Source: an uncultured Erwinia sp. (lineage in GTDB: Bacteria; Pseudomonadota; Gammaproteobacteria; Enterobacterales; Enterobacteriaceae). Taken from it: a DNA stretch of 64,000 bases. The notes beneath the pieces are model-generated. The model did no database searches and was not told the origin of the DNA. It worked only from the letters and a program-made list of their open reading frames with translations. Below are positions 1-7,389 of the stretch, piece after piece; the stretch's first letter is position 1, and each line of letters opens with the position of its first letter. The position numbers and the translations under genes were made by a program. The stretch covers positions 26,880 to 90,879 of the forward strand of contig CAMIKG010000013.1 of NCBI GenBank assembly GCA_946221915.1. Reading direction: 5' to 3'.

Positions 1-2
1 AG

Positions 3-494
3 CAGGGGGCAACCCAGCCGCGCAGCAACAGCCAGCCGACGGTGGTTTCACCGCCGCCGATGCAGACTGCGCCAGCGCAGCCGAAGCCGGTCAAACCGGC
101 GGAGCAGCCGAAACCACAGACGAAGCCAGTGGAACCGGTGAAGCCGAAACCTGTTGAACAACCGAAGCCGGTTGAGCAAGCTAAACCGCAGTCGAAACCG
201 GTCGAGCAGCCAAAACCCGCTGAACAGCCGAAAGCGGAACAGGCGCCGAGCGGTCAGGCGTATGTGGTGCAGCTGGGCGCACTGAAAAACGCGGCGAAAG
301 TGAATGAGATTGTCGCGAAGCTGCGTTTATCGGGGTATCGTGCGTATACCGTGCCGGCAACGCCAGTGCAGGATCAGATTACCCGTATTTACGTTGGTCC
401 TGATGCTTCCAAAGCGAAGATGCAGGAAGCGGTGGCGGAGCTGAAGAGTATTTCTGGCCTGAGTGGCGTGGTGAAGTCGTACAGCGCACGTTAG
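3..494 (+). CDS. dedD: DedD, SPOR-domain cell division protein (3' part)
   Basis: Only the last 163 codons lie in the window; the reading frame is open to the left edge. The visible part starts with a proline/lysine-rich linker made of repeated KPVEQPKP-like units, followed by a SPOR domain (YVVQLGALKNAAKVNEIV to LSGVVKSYSAR). SPOR domains bind denuded peptidoglycan at the septum, and DedD is a membrane-anchored divisome accessory protein. The membrane anchor must lie upstream of the window. The order dedD-cvpA-purF is that of E. coli, which supports the assignment. Confidence 0.9.
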   Translation, partial: QGATQPRSNSQPTVVSPPPMQTAPAQPKPVKPAEQPKPQTKPVEPVKPKPVEQPKPVEQAKPQSKPVEQPKPAEQPKAEQAPSGQAYVVQLGALKNAAKVNEIVAKLRLSGYRAYTVPATPVQDQITRIYVGPDASKAKMQEAVAELKSISGLSGVVKSYSAR

Positions 495-605
495 TGGTGC
501 AAACCTGAAGTTCGGTGGGGCAGGAACTGAGTAGTGGGTTCCTGACAATAATCCATCAACTGAAAGCGCGATCTGATGAACAGCAACGCCAAAGTTCAAA
601 GCGCA

Positions 606-705
606 GGGAACACGGCCAGCGGAGGAAAGCGTCCCGCGCCAGGGAAGGCGCGGGCCGAGCGGTCAGGATGACGCAAAGCGACTTTCCGGAGCTGACCGTG
701 TTTCC
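606..705. repeat. Dispersed palindromic repeat, copy A
   Basis: About 100 bp with imperfect terminal inverted repeats. The left end begins GGGAACACGGCCAGC and the right end is its complement, GAGCTGACCGTGTTTCC; a second nested arm pair is CCCGCGCC/GGCGCGGG. The reverse complement of this copy aligns along its length with 49960-50083, which has a longer central loop. It is intergenic, with no transposase. The look is that of a MITE-like or BIME-like element capable of forming a large hairpin. Confidence 0.75.
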
Positions 706-797
706 TGAGCAGAGCACTGAACGGAAAGCGCCCCCCTGAGCAGGGCACTGAACTGAAAGCGCCCCCCTGAACAGGGCACTGAACGTGAAGCGCTCTC
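705..797 (+). repeat. 31-bp direct repeat, three tandem units
   Basis: Units at 705-735, 736-766 and 767-797 are each exactly 31 bp, share the frame CTGAGCAGGGCACTGAAC followed by GAAAGCGCCCCC, and differ at a few positions. A fourth unit begins at 798 and breaks off after about 8 bases. It directly abuts palindromic repeat copy A. Short open frames crossing it are repeat artefacts. Confidence 0.8.
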
Positions 798-923
798 CTG
801 AGCAGTCCTGGCGCCACAGCGCAGTTCCTGCTGCGGCTCGAAGTGCTGGAAAGCCATCAGCCGGAGTGGTTCAGTTCAGCGTATCAGGCAGGCAAAAACA
901 AATTGATTGAAGGTGGCGATTGA
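789..923 (+). pseudogene. Orphan C-terminal coding fragment
   Basis: An open frame with no plausible start runs out of the tandem repeat to a TGA at 921-923 and encodes a coding-like tail, FLLRLEVLESHQPEWFSSAY followed by QAGKNKLIEGGD. A terminator-like hairpin overlaps the stop, as expected for a real gene end. I do not recognise the protein. It may be the 3' remnant of a gene whose 5' part was displaced by the adjacent repeats; chance coding is possible. Confidence 0.3.
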
Positions 924-948
924 GTGTTTTTTCATCGCCATTTTTTAT
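914..948 (+). terminator. Rho-independent terminator upstream of cvpA
   Basis: TGGCGAT (914-920) pairs with ATCGCCA (934-940), followed by a run of T. It ends transcription coming from the dedD side before the cvpA promoter. Confidence 0.6.
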
Positions 949-970
949 TTGAACTGGCAAAGGAAAACGC

Positions 971-1000
971 TACGCAAACGTTTTCTTTTTCTGTTAGAAT
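971..1000 (+). promoter_or_regulatory. PurR operator and promoter of cvpA-purF
   Basis: ACGCAAACGTTTTCTT at 972-987 matches the PurR box consensus ACGCAAACGTTTTCGT at 14 of 16 positions and resembles the purF operator of E. coli. A -10 candidate TAGAAT lies at 995-1000, so bound PurR would cover the promoter. PurR with hypoxanthine or guanine represses purine synthesis genes, so repression of cvpA-purF is expected. Confidence 0.85.
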
Positions 1001-1043
1001 TCGCCCCGAACTGGATGCAGGGGCATTGTCACTGGAAGAGTTC

Positions 1044-1529
1044 ATGGTCTGGATAGATTACGTCATTATTGCGGTCGTTGGTTTTTCGGCTCTGGTTAGC
1101 CTGATCCGTGGGTTTGTACGGGAAGCTTTATCTCTCGTAACCTGGGGATGCGCATTCTTTGTCGCCAGTCATTACTACTCCTTTCTTGCCGTCTGGTTCA
1201 CAGGTTTTGAAGATGAACTGGTTCGCAATGGCATCGCCATTGGCATACTCTTTATCGCTACCCTGATCGTGGGCGCGATAGTGAACTATGTTATAGGTTC
1301 ACTGGTCGAAAAGACCGGCCTGTCAGGAACTGACAGGGTGTTGGGTGTCTGTTTCGGGGCGCTGCGTGGCATACTCATTGTGTCTGCTATTCTGTTTTTC
1401 CTCGATACCTTCACCGGGCTGTCAAAAAGCACGGACTGGCAACAGTCACAACTGGTTCCACAGTTCAGTTACATCATCAGGTGGTTCTTTGACTACCTGC
1501 AAAGCACGTCGAGTTTTTTGCCCCGGTAA
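1044..1529 (+). CDS. cvpA: CvpA inner-membrane protein (colicin V production)
   Basis: A 161-residue membrane protein with about four hydrophobic segments, nearly identical over its length to E. coli CvpA (start MVWIDY, end FDYLQSTSSFLPR). It was named for its need in colicin V export and is linked in the literature to envelope stress and bile tolerance; its molecular function is not settled. The ATG at 1044 is chosen because it matches the family start; the longer upstream frame runs through the PurR operator. It shares a transcript with purF, 36 bp downstream. Confidence 0.93.
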   Translation: MVWIDYVIIAVVGFSALVSLIRGFVREALSLVTWGCAFFVASHYYSFLAVWFTGFEDELVRNGIAIGILFIATLIVGAIVNYVIGSLVEKTGLSGTDRVLGVCFGALRGILIVSAILFFLDTFTGLSKSTDWQQSQLVPQFSYIIRWFFDYLQSTSSFLPR

Positions 1530-1565
1530 TCGCGCCGGGGGTGCGGCTTATGAGGATATGACAAC

Positions 1566-3083
1566 ATGTGCGGTATTGTCGGTATCACCGGTTTCATGCC
1601 GGTAAACCAGTCGATTTATGACGCGTTAACGGTGCTGCAGCATCGTGGGCAGGATGCCGCAGGCATTTGTACGATTGATGCAATGAACTGCTTCCGTCTG
1701 CGTAAAGCAAACGGTCTGGTCAGTGATGTATTCGAAGCGCGTCATATGCAGCGTCTGCAGGGTAATATGGGTATTGGCCATGTGCGCTACCCAACCGCCG
1801 GAAGCTCCAGCGCTTCTGAAGCGCAACCCTTCTACGTGAACTCCCCTTACGGCATTACCCTTGCACACAACGGTAACCTGACTAACGCACACGAGCTGCG
1901 CAAGCAGCTGTTTGAGAGCGGTCGCCGTCACGTCAATACCACCTCGGATTCCGAGATCCTGCTGAATATCTTCGCGCAGGAACTGGATCGTTTTCAGCAC
2001 TACCCGCTGGAAGCAGAAAACATTTTCGCAGCGGTGGCGGCAGTGCACCTGAAAGTGCGCGGCGCTTACGCTTGTGTGGCGATGATTATCGGCCACGGTA
2101 TGGTGGCATTCCGCGATCCTAACGGCATCCGACCTCTGGTGATCGGCAAACGTGTTCTGAAAGACGGCCGCGTTGAATATATGGTGGCGTCGGAAAGCGT
2201 GGCGCTTGATACGCTGGGCTTTGAGTTCCTGCGCGATGTGGCGCCGGGCGAAGCGGTGTATATCACCGAAAAAGGCCAGCTCTCTACCCGTCAGTGCGCG
2301 GAAAACCCAAAAAGCAACCCTTGCCTGTTCGAGTACGTCTACTTCGCCCGTCCTGACTCCTTTATCGATAAGATTTCGGTGTACAGCGCACGCGTGCGTA
2401 TGGGCACCAAACTGGGTCACAAAATTGCCCGTGAGTGGGAAGATCTGGATATCGACGTGGTTATCCCGATTCCGGAAACTTCAACGGATATCGCGCTGGA
2501 AATCGCCAATATTCTCAACAAGCCGTATCGTCAGGGCTTTGTGAAAAACCGCTACGTTGGCCGTACCTTCATCATGCCGGGTCAGCACCTGCGTCGCAGT
2601 GCGGTACGTCGTAAACTGAACGCTAACCGCGCTGAGTTCCGTGACAAGAACGTGCTGCTGGTGGATGACTCTATCGTACGTGGCACCACCTCGGAGCAGA
2701 TTATCGAGATGGCGCGTGAAGCCGGTGCGAAGAAGGTTTATCTGGCTTCCGCCGCGCCGGAAATTCGTTTCCCGAACGTCTATGGTATCGATATGCCAAG
2801 CGCCACGGAGCTGATTGCTCATGGTCGTGAAGTGGAAGAGATCCGCCAGATTATTAGCGCCGATGCGCTGATTTTCCAGGATCTTGACGATCTGATTGAC
2901 GCCGTACGTGAAGAGAACCCGGATATCGCTCAGTTCGAATGTTCGGTCTTCAATGGCGTTTACGTGACGAAAGACGTTGACCAGCAGTATCTGGAGTATC
3001 TCCAGTCACTGCGTAATGATGATGCCAAAGCCATGGCGCGTCAGAACGAAGTGGAAAACCTTGAGTTGCATAACGAAGGTTAA
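1566..3083 (+). CDS. purF: Amidophosphoribosyltransferase
   Basis: First committed step of purine synthesis: PRPP plus glutamine gives 5-phosphoribosylamine, glutamate and pyrophosphate. 505 residues, the family's usual length. After Met1 removal, Cys2 (MCGIVGITG) is the N-terminal nucleophile of the glutaminase domain; the C-terminal phosphoribosyltransferase domain carries the PRPP loop VLLVDDSIVRGTT. Co-transcribed with cvpA under PurR and followed by a strong terminator. Confidence 0.98.
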   Translation: MCGIVGITGFMPVNQSIYDALTVLQHRGQDAAGICTIDAMNCFRLRKANGLVSDVFEARHMQRLQGNMGIGHVRYPTAGSSSASEAQPFYVNSPYGITLAHNGNLTNAHELRKQLFESGRRHVNTTSDSEILLNIFAQELDRFQHYPLEAENIFAAVAAVHLKVRGAYACVAMIIGHGMVAFRDPNGIRPLVIGKRVLKDGRVEYMVASESVALDTLGFEFLRDVAPGEAVYITEKGQLSTRQCAENPKSNPCLFEYVYFARPDSFIDKISVYSARVRMGTKLGHKIAREWEDLDIDVVIPIPETSTDIALEIANILNKPYRQGFVKNRYVGRTFIMPGQHLRRSAVRRKLNANRAEFRDKNVLLVDDSIVRGTTSEQIIEMAREAGAKKVYLASAAPEIRFPNVYGIDMPSATELIAHGREVEEIRQIISADALIFQDLDDLIDAVREENPDIAQFECSVFNGVYVTKDVDQQYLEYLQSLRNDDAKAMARQNEVENLELHNEG

Positions 3084-3091
3084 TCCGCCAA

Positions 3092-3116
3092 AAGGCTGCT
3101 TCGGCAGCCTTTTTTT
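3092..3116 (+). terminator. Terminator of cvpA-purF
   Basis: AGGCTGC and GCAGCCT flank a TTCG tetraloop and are followed by seven T residues. It starts a few bases after the purF stop. Confidence 0.9.
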
Positions 3117-3306
3117 ATCACTGAAGACCGTCTGCCAGACTGGCATACCGGCTTTAACCTCGATGTGATTCTCTGCTGCTCCCGCCGGGTTTCCCCTGAA
3201 ATCTGATTTTTCAGCTACCTGACGCGGGCGTCGCGCTTGCATCAGTTGTAATTTATCCCGCCAAAGTTCACACTTGCGCCATCTATAAGAAGTAAAAGGC
3301 AACAGC

Positions 3307-3876
3307 ATGAAGCAACTGATTATCGGCATTTCCGGCGCCAGCGGCGCAATTTATGGCGTACGTCTGCTGCAGGTATTGCAGGACGTCACGGAAGTGGAAA
3401 CTCATCTGGTAATGAGTCAGTCTGCCCGCCAGACGCTGGCGCTGGAAACCGATTACTCCCTGCGTGATGTGCAGGCGCTGGCGAACGTGGTGCACGACGC
3501 GCGTGATATTGCCGCGAGCATCTCATCCGGCTCCTATAAAACGGAGGGGATGGTGATCCTGCCCTGCTCAATGAAAACCCTCTCCGGCATTGTCCACAGC
3601 TACACAGATGGCCTGCTGACCCGCGCCGCAGACGTGGTGCTGAAAGAGCGGCGTCGGCTGGTGCTGGGCGTACGTGAAACCCCGCTGCACCTTGGTCACC
3701 TGCGTCTGATGACCAGCGCCGCGGAACTGGGCGCAATTATTATGCCGCCGGTACCCGCTTTCTACCACCGCCCGGAAAGCGTGCAGGATATTATCGATCA
3801 GACCGTGAATCGCGTACTTGACCAGTTTGATATTACCCTGCCAAAAGACCTGTTTACGCGCTGGGAAGGTGCATAA
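3307..3876 (+). CDS. ubiX: UbiX flavin prenyltransferase
   Basis: Makes prenylated FMN from FMN and dimethylallyl phosphate, the cofactor of the UbiD decarboxylase in ubiquinone synthesis. 189 residues with the family's N-terminal Rossmann motif IIGISGASGAIYG, the VILPCSMKTLSGI segment and the conserved RRLVLGVRETPLHLGHL region. It has its own start after a 190-bp gap from the purF terminator, as in E. coli. Confidence 0.96.
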   Translation: MKQLIIGISGASGAIYGVRLLQVLQDVTEVETHLVMSQSARQTLALETDYSLRDVQALANVVHDARDIAASISSGSYKTEGMVILPCSMKTLSGIVHSYTDGLLTRAADVVLKERRRLVLGVRETPLHLGHLRLMTSAAELGAIIMPPVPAFYHRPESVQDIIDQTVNRVLDQFDITLPKDLFTRWEGA

Positions 3877-3887
3877 CGCCCCGTTAT

Positions 3888-3955
3888 TTGCCCTTTTTTG
3901 GTGCGTTAATTCGCTCTGGATCACTTTTCGTGCATCGCGCGCACCAAAATGCAAC
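3888..3955 (+). promoter_or_regulatory. Two NtrC-like enhancer sites upstream of hisJ
   Basis: TTGCCCTTTTTTGGTGCG (3888-3905) and GCGCACCAAAATGCAAC (3939-3955) each resemble the NtrC consensus TGCACC-N5-GGTGCA, with one strong half each. The strong halves also form a perfect 10-bp inverted repeat (3896-3905 with 3940-3949). They lie about 150 and 200 bp before the predicted sigma54 start, a normal enhancer distance. Confidence 0.55.
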
Positions 3956-4072
3956 ATAGTTGCCACCTGAAAATGACAAGCCTGATATATTTCCCCTGAG
4001 AAACGTGGCGTTTTGGCGTGATCTGCGCGCTGCGTTTTGCTCAAGCTCTTTGCCGATAACCAGCATCAGAAC

Positions 4073-4088
4073 TGGTACGGAATTTGCA
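4073..4088 (+). promoter_or_regulatory. Sigma54 promoter of hisJQMP
   Basis: TGGTACGGAATTTGCA has the -24 GG (4074-4075) and the -12 GC (4086-4087) separated by exactly 10 bases, as RpoN requires. Transcription would start near 4099, giving a leader of about 50 bases. In E. coli and Salmonella this kind of nitrogen-controlled promoter precedes argT, which is missing here. Confidence 0.75.
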
Positions 4089-4150
4089 AAACAAAGAGCG
4101 CAAACACATCATCCAGACCATAACAAAAGCACTTTACTTGAGGGTAATCT

Positions 4151-4933
4151 ATGAAAAAGCAGGTCCTGGCTCTTTCTCTGTTGCTGGCTTTATCCAGCGC
4201 GGGCAGCGCATTTGCTGCCGTGCCAAAAAATCTGCGTATCGGAACCGACCCGACCTACGCGCCGTTTGAATCGAAAAACGCGCAGGGGCAACTGGTGGGC
4301 TTTGACATCGATTTGGCCAACGAGATTTGCAAACGTATCGAAGCAAAATGTACTTACGTGGAAAGCGACTTTGATGCACTGATCCCGTCACTGAAAGCGA
4401 AGAAGGTCGATATCGTGATCTCTTCTCTCTCGATTACCGAAAAGCGTCAGCAGGAGATCGCTTTCTCTGACAAGCTGTATGCGGCTAACTCACGTCTGAT
4501 CGCACCAAAAGGCTCGCCAATTCAGCCGACCCTTGAGTCGCTGAAGGGCAAAAACGTCGGTCTGCTGCAGGGCACCACCCAGGAAACCTATGCTAACCAG
4601 AACTGGCGGCCAAAAGGCGTGACGGTAACGCCGTATGCCAACCAGGACCTGGTGTATCAGGATCTGACTGCGGGCCGTATCGATGCAGCATTCCAGGATG
4701 AAGTCGCGGCCAGCGAAGGCTTCCTGAAACAGCCTGCCGGTAAAGACTATGCATTTGCCGGCCCGGCAGTGAAAGATGACAAAATCTTCGGCGTTGGTAC
4801 TGGTATTGGCCTGCGCAAAGATGCCACTGAGCTGAAAGCGGCAATCGACAAAGCCTTCGCTGACATGCGCAAAGATGGCACCTACGACAAACTGGCGAAG
4901 AAATACTTCGACTTTGATGTATATGGCGGTTAA
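4151..4933 (+). CDS. hisJ: Periplasmic histidine/basic amino acid binding protein
   Basis: 260 residues with a clear Sec signal peptide (MKKQVLALSLLLAL to SAFA, cleavage near residue 22). The mature protein is a family 3 solute-binding protein: LRIGTDPTYAPFESKN, GFDIDLANEICKR, SLSITEKRQQEIAFSDK and the C-terminal KYFDFDVYGG match E. coli HisJ closely. It delivers histidine, and possibly lysine, arginine or ornithine, to the HisQMP transporter encoded next. With argT absent it is the only binding protein at this locus, so it may cover both roles (inference). Confidence 0.92.
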   Translation: MKKQVLALSLLLALSSAGSAFAAVPKNLRIGTDPTYAPFESKNAQGQLVGFDIDLANEICKRIEAKCTYVESDFDALIPSLKAKKVDIVISSLSITEKRQQEIAFSDKLYAANSRLIAPKGSPIQPTLESLKGKNVGLLQGTTQETYANQNWRPKGVTVTPYANQDLVYQDLTAGRIDAAFQDEVAASEGFLKQPAGKDYAFAGPAVKDDKIFGVGTGIGLRKDATELKAAIDKAFADMRKDGTYDKLAKKYFDFDVYGG

Positions 4934-4951
4934 GTAAACCTGTCGCATAAG

Positions 4952-4978
4952 TATGGTTGCCCGTGACGGGCAACCATA
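4952..4978 (+). other. Intercistronic hairpin between hisJ and hisQ
   Basis: A perfect 12-bp inverted repeat (TATGGTTGCCCG / CGGGCAACCATA) with a 3-base loop lies 18 bp after the hisJ stop, with no T run after it. In Salmonella the same junction holds a REP element; 3' hairpins of this kind protect upstream mRNA so that the binding protein exceeds the membrane subunits. That role here is inferred. Confidence 0.7.
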
Positions 4979-5008
4979 AGTTCGACTCCACACGACAGGA
5001 TCATGCCC

Positions 5009-5695
5009 ATGCTGTATGGCTATTCTGAAGTTATTTTCCGTGGCGCACTGGTGACGCTGGAGCTGGCAATCAGCTCTCTGCTGATTGCCGTGGTGCTGGG
5101 ATTAATCGGCGCTGGCGCAAAGCTGTCGAAAAGCCGCCTGGCGGCGCTGATTTTTGAAGGCTACACCACCCTGATTCGCGGCGTTCCCGATCTGGTGCTG
5201 ATGCTGCTGATCTTTTACGGTCTGCAGATCGCGCTTAACCAGGTCACAGAGGCGCTGGGTTTATCACAATTTGATATCGACCCGATGGTGGCCGGTATTC
5301 TTACCCTGGGTTTTATCTACGGCGCCTATTTTACGGAAACCTTCCGCGGTGCGTACTTAGCGGTGCCGAAAGGGCAGATCGAAGCGGCGACAGCCTTTGG
5401 CTTTACCGCTTCGCAGACATTCCGCCGTATTCTCTTTCCGGCGATGATGCGCTTTGCGCTGCCGGGAATTGGTAATAACTGGCAGGTGATTCTGAAAGCT
5501 ACTGCGCTGGTGTCGCTGCTCGGGCTGGAAGATGTGGTAAAAGCCACGCAGCTGGCGGGGAAAAGTACCTGGGAACCGTTTTATTTCGCCATTGTTGCCG
5601 GCGTGATCTATCTGATCTTTACCACGCTGTCGAATGGCGTGCTGTGGTGGCTTGAGCGTCGCTACTCGGTGGGTGTGAAGAGGGCGGAGCTATGA
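5009..5695 (+). CDS. hisQ: Histidine/basic amino acid ABC transporter permease HisQ
   Basis: 228 residues, about five membrane helices, with the ABC permease EAA loop (IEAATAFGFTASQTFRRI) that contacts the ATPase. The ATG at 5009 is preferred to the one at 5003 because the AGGA ribosome site then has normal spacing and the protein matches E. coli HisQ (MLYGxS). It forms the membrane heterodimer with HisM and overlaps hisM by four bases. Confidence 0.93.
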   Translation: MLYGYSEVIFRGALVTLELAISSLLIAVVLGLIGAGAKLSKSRLAALIFEGYTTLIRGVPDLVLMLLIFYGLQIALNQVTEALGLSQFDIDPMVAGILTLGFIYGAYFTETFRGAYLAVPKGQIEAATAFGFTASQTFRRILFPAMMRFALPGIGNNWQVILKATALVSLLGLEDVVKATQLAGKSTWEPFYFAIVAGVIYLIFTTLSNGVLWWLERRYSVGVKRAEL

Positions 5696-6408
5696 TTGAG
5701 ATTATCAACGAATACTGGAAAGCGCTGCTCTGGACAGACGGCTACCGCTTCACTGGCGTGGCGATTACGCTGTGGCTGCTGATTATTTCCGTGGTGCTGG
5801 GCGGTTGCCTGGCGGTGCTGCTGGCGATTGCCCGCGTGTCGCCGAACCGTGCGATTCAGTTCCCGGTGTGGCTGTTCACTTACGTCTTTCGCGGTACGCC
5901 GCTGTATGTGCAGTTGCTGGTGTTTTACTCCGGGATGTACACGCTGGAAGTGGTGAAAGGCACCGAAATGCTCAATGCTTTTTTCCGCAGCGGCCTGAAC
6001 TGTACCCTGCTGGCGCTGACGCTGAACACCTGTGCTTATACCACCGAAATCTTTGCTGGCGCCATTCGTGGCGTGCCGCACGGTGAAATTGAGGCGGCGC
6101 GCGCGTATGGCTTCTCCACCTTTAAACTCTACCGTTGCATTATTTTGCCTTCCGCGCTGCGCAGTGCGCTACCGGCATACAGCAACGAAGTGATTTTGAT
6201 GCTGCACTCCACCGCGCTGGCGTTTACCGCCACAGTACCGGACTTGCTGAAAGTGGCGCGTGACGTCAATGCCGCGACCTACCAGCCGTTTACCGCGTTT
6301 GGCATTGCCGCCGTGCTGTATCTGATCATTTCTTACACGCTGATTAGCCTGTTCCGCCTGGCGGAAAAACGCTGGATGGCGCATGTTAAACCCTCATCGA
6401 CCCATTGA
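5692..6408 (+). CDS. hisM: Histidine/basic amino acid ABC transporter permease HisM
   Basis: 238 residues, same length as E. coli HisM, with about five membrane helices and the EAA motif (IEAARAYGFSTFKLYRCI). It starts at an ATGA overlap with hisQ, indicating translational coupling. Partner of HisQ in the inner-membrane channel. Confidence 0.93.
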   Translation: MIEIINEYWKALLWTDGYRFTGVAITLWLLIISVVLGGCLAVLLAIARVSPNRAIQFPVWLFTYVFRGTPLYVQLLVFYSGMYTLEVVKGTEMLNAFFRSGLNCTLLALTLNTCAYTTEIFAGAIRGVPHGEIEAARAYGFSTFKLYRCIILPSALRSALPAYSNEVILMLHSTALAFTATVPDLLKVARDVNAATYQPFTAFGIAAVLYLIISYTLISLFRLAEKRWMAHVKPSSTH

Positions 6409-6421
6409 GTAAGTAATCACT

Positions 6422-7195
6422 ATGGCCGACATAAAATTACAGGTAACTGAGCTCCATAAACGTTATGGGGAACATGAGGTGCTGAAGGGCGTATCGTTAC
6501 AGGCTGCGGCTGGCGACGTCATCAGTATTATTGGTTCATCAGGATCGGGAAAAAGTACCTTTTTACGCTGCATTAACTTCCTCGAAAAGCCGAGTGAAGG
6601 CACCATTGTGGTCAATAACGAGCAGATCAATCTGGTGCGTGATACCGATGGTCAGCTGAAAGTTTCCAATAAAGAGCAACTGCGTTCGCTGCGCACCCGG
6701 CTGACGATGGTGTTTCAGCATTTCAATCTCTGGAGTCATATGACGGTGCTGGAGAATGTGATGGAAGCGCCGATTCAGGTGCTGGGATTAAGCAAACAGG
6801 AAGCGCGTGAGCGCGCGGTGCGCTATCTGGATAAGGTGGGCATTGACGAGCGGGCGCGCGGTAAATACCCGGTGCACTTGTCTGGCGGCCAGCAGCAGCG
6901 TGTTTCTATTGCCCGTGCGCTGGCGATGGAACCGGAAGTGCTGCTGTTTGACGAACCGACCTCGGCACTTGACCCGGAACTGGTGGGCGAAGTACTGCGC
7001 ATTATGCAGAAGCTGGCGGAAGAGGGGAAAACCATGGTGGTGGTGACCCACGAGATGGAGTTTGCGCGCCATGTTTCCAGCCATGTGATTTTCCTGCATC
7101 AGGGGAAAATCGAGGAGGAGGGATCGCCGGAGGCGGTATTTGGTCAGCCGAAGAGTGCGCGGTTACAGCAGTTTTTGTCGGGGGCATTGAAGTAG
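6422..7195 (+). CDS. hisP: Histidine/basic amino acid ABC transporter ATPase HisP
   Basis: 257 residues with Walker A GSSGSGKST, ABC signature LSGGQQQRVSIARAL, Walker B VLLFDEPTSALDPE and the switch histidine in VVVTHEMEF. It powers the HisQM channel fed by HisJ. Last gene of the hisJQMP operon. Confidence 0.95.
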   Translation: MADIKLQVTELHKRYGEHEVLKGVSLQAAAGDVISIIGSSGSGKSTFLRCINFLEKPSEGTIVVNNEQINLVRDTDGQLKVSNKEQLRSLRTRLTMVFQHFNLWSHMTVLENVMEAPIQVLGLSKQEARERAVRYLDKVGIDERARGKYPVHLSGGQQQRVSIARALAMEPEVLLFDEPTSALDPELVGEVLRIMQKLAEEGKTMVVVTHEMEFARHVSSHVIFLHQGKIEEEGSPEAVFGQPKSARLQQFLSGALK

Positions 7196-7244
7196 GTTTT
7201 TCTTCTGGCTGGAACGGGCAATGGAGTCGGCACAAGCGCGGACT

Positions 7245-7274
7245 CCCAGGGGCGGGGCGATTGCCGCCCCTGGG
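7245..7274. repeat. GC-rich inverted repeat after hisP
   Basis: CCCAGGGGCGG and CCGCCCCTGGG form a perfect 11-bp stem with an 8-base loop, with no T run on either strand. It lies between convergent hisP and yfcH. The rest of the gap (7275-7389) holds a small palindrome, CCTTTTGGTCAAAAGG at 7346-7361, and no gene. Confidence 0.6.
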
Positions 7275-7389
7275 TCGGTCGGCCGAAGGACGAAACGCCC
7301 CTGACCTGGCTGTTGAGCCCTTAAGGCGTTTTTAAAGTCTTCCAGCCTTTTGGTCAAAAGGTTCCGTTAAAAGGCCCCCGGCATTGCCT

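Noticed and set aside
606..797. Tandem repeats as a CRISPR array
   Set aside because: The 31-bp units are contiguous with no spacers, and no cas genes are present.
515..857. Several open frames of 64-90 codons on both strands around the dedD-cvpA gap
   Set aside because: They run through the palindromic and tandem repeats, reading like FPGAGRFPPL; the same pseudo-peptide appears in the other repeat copy, so they are repeat artefacts.
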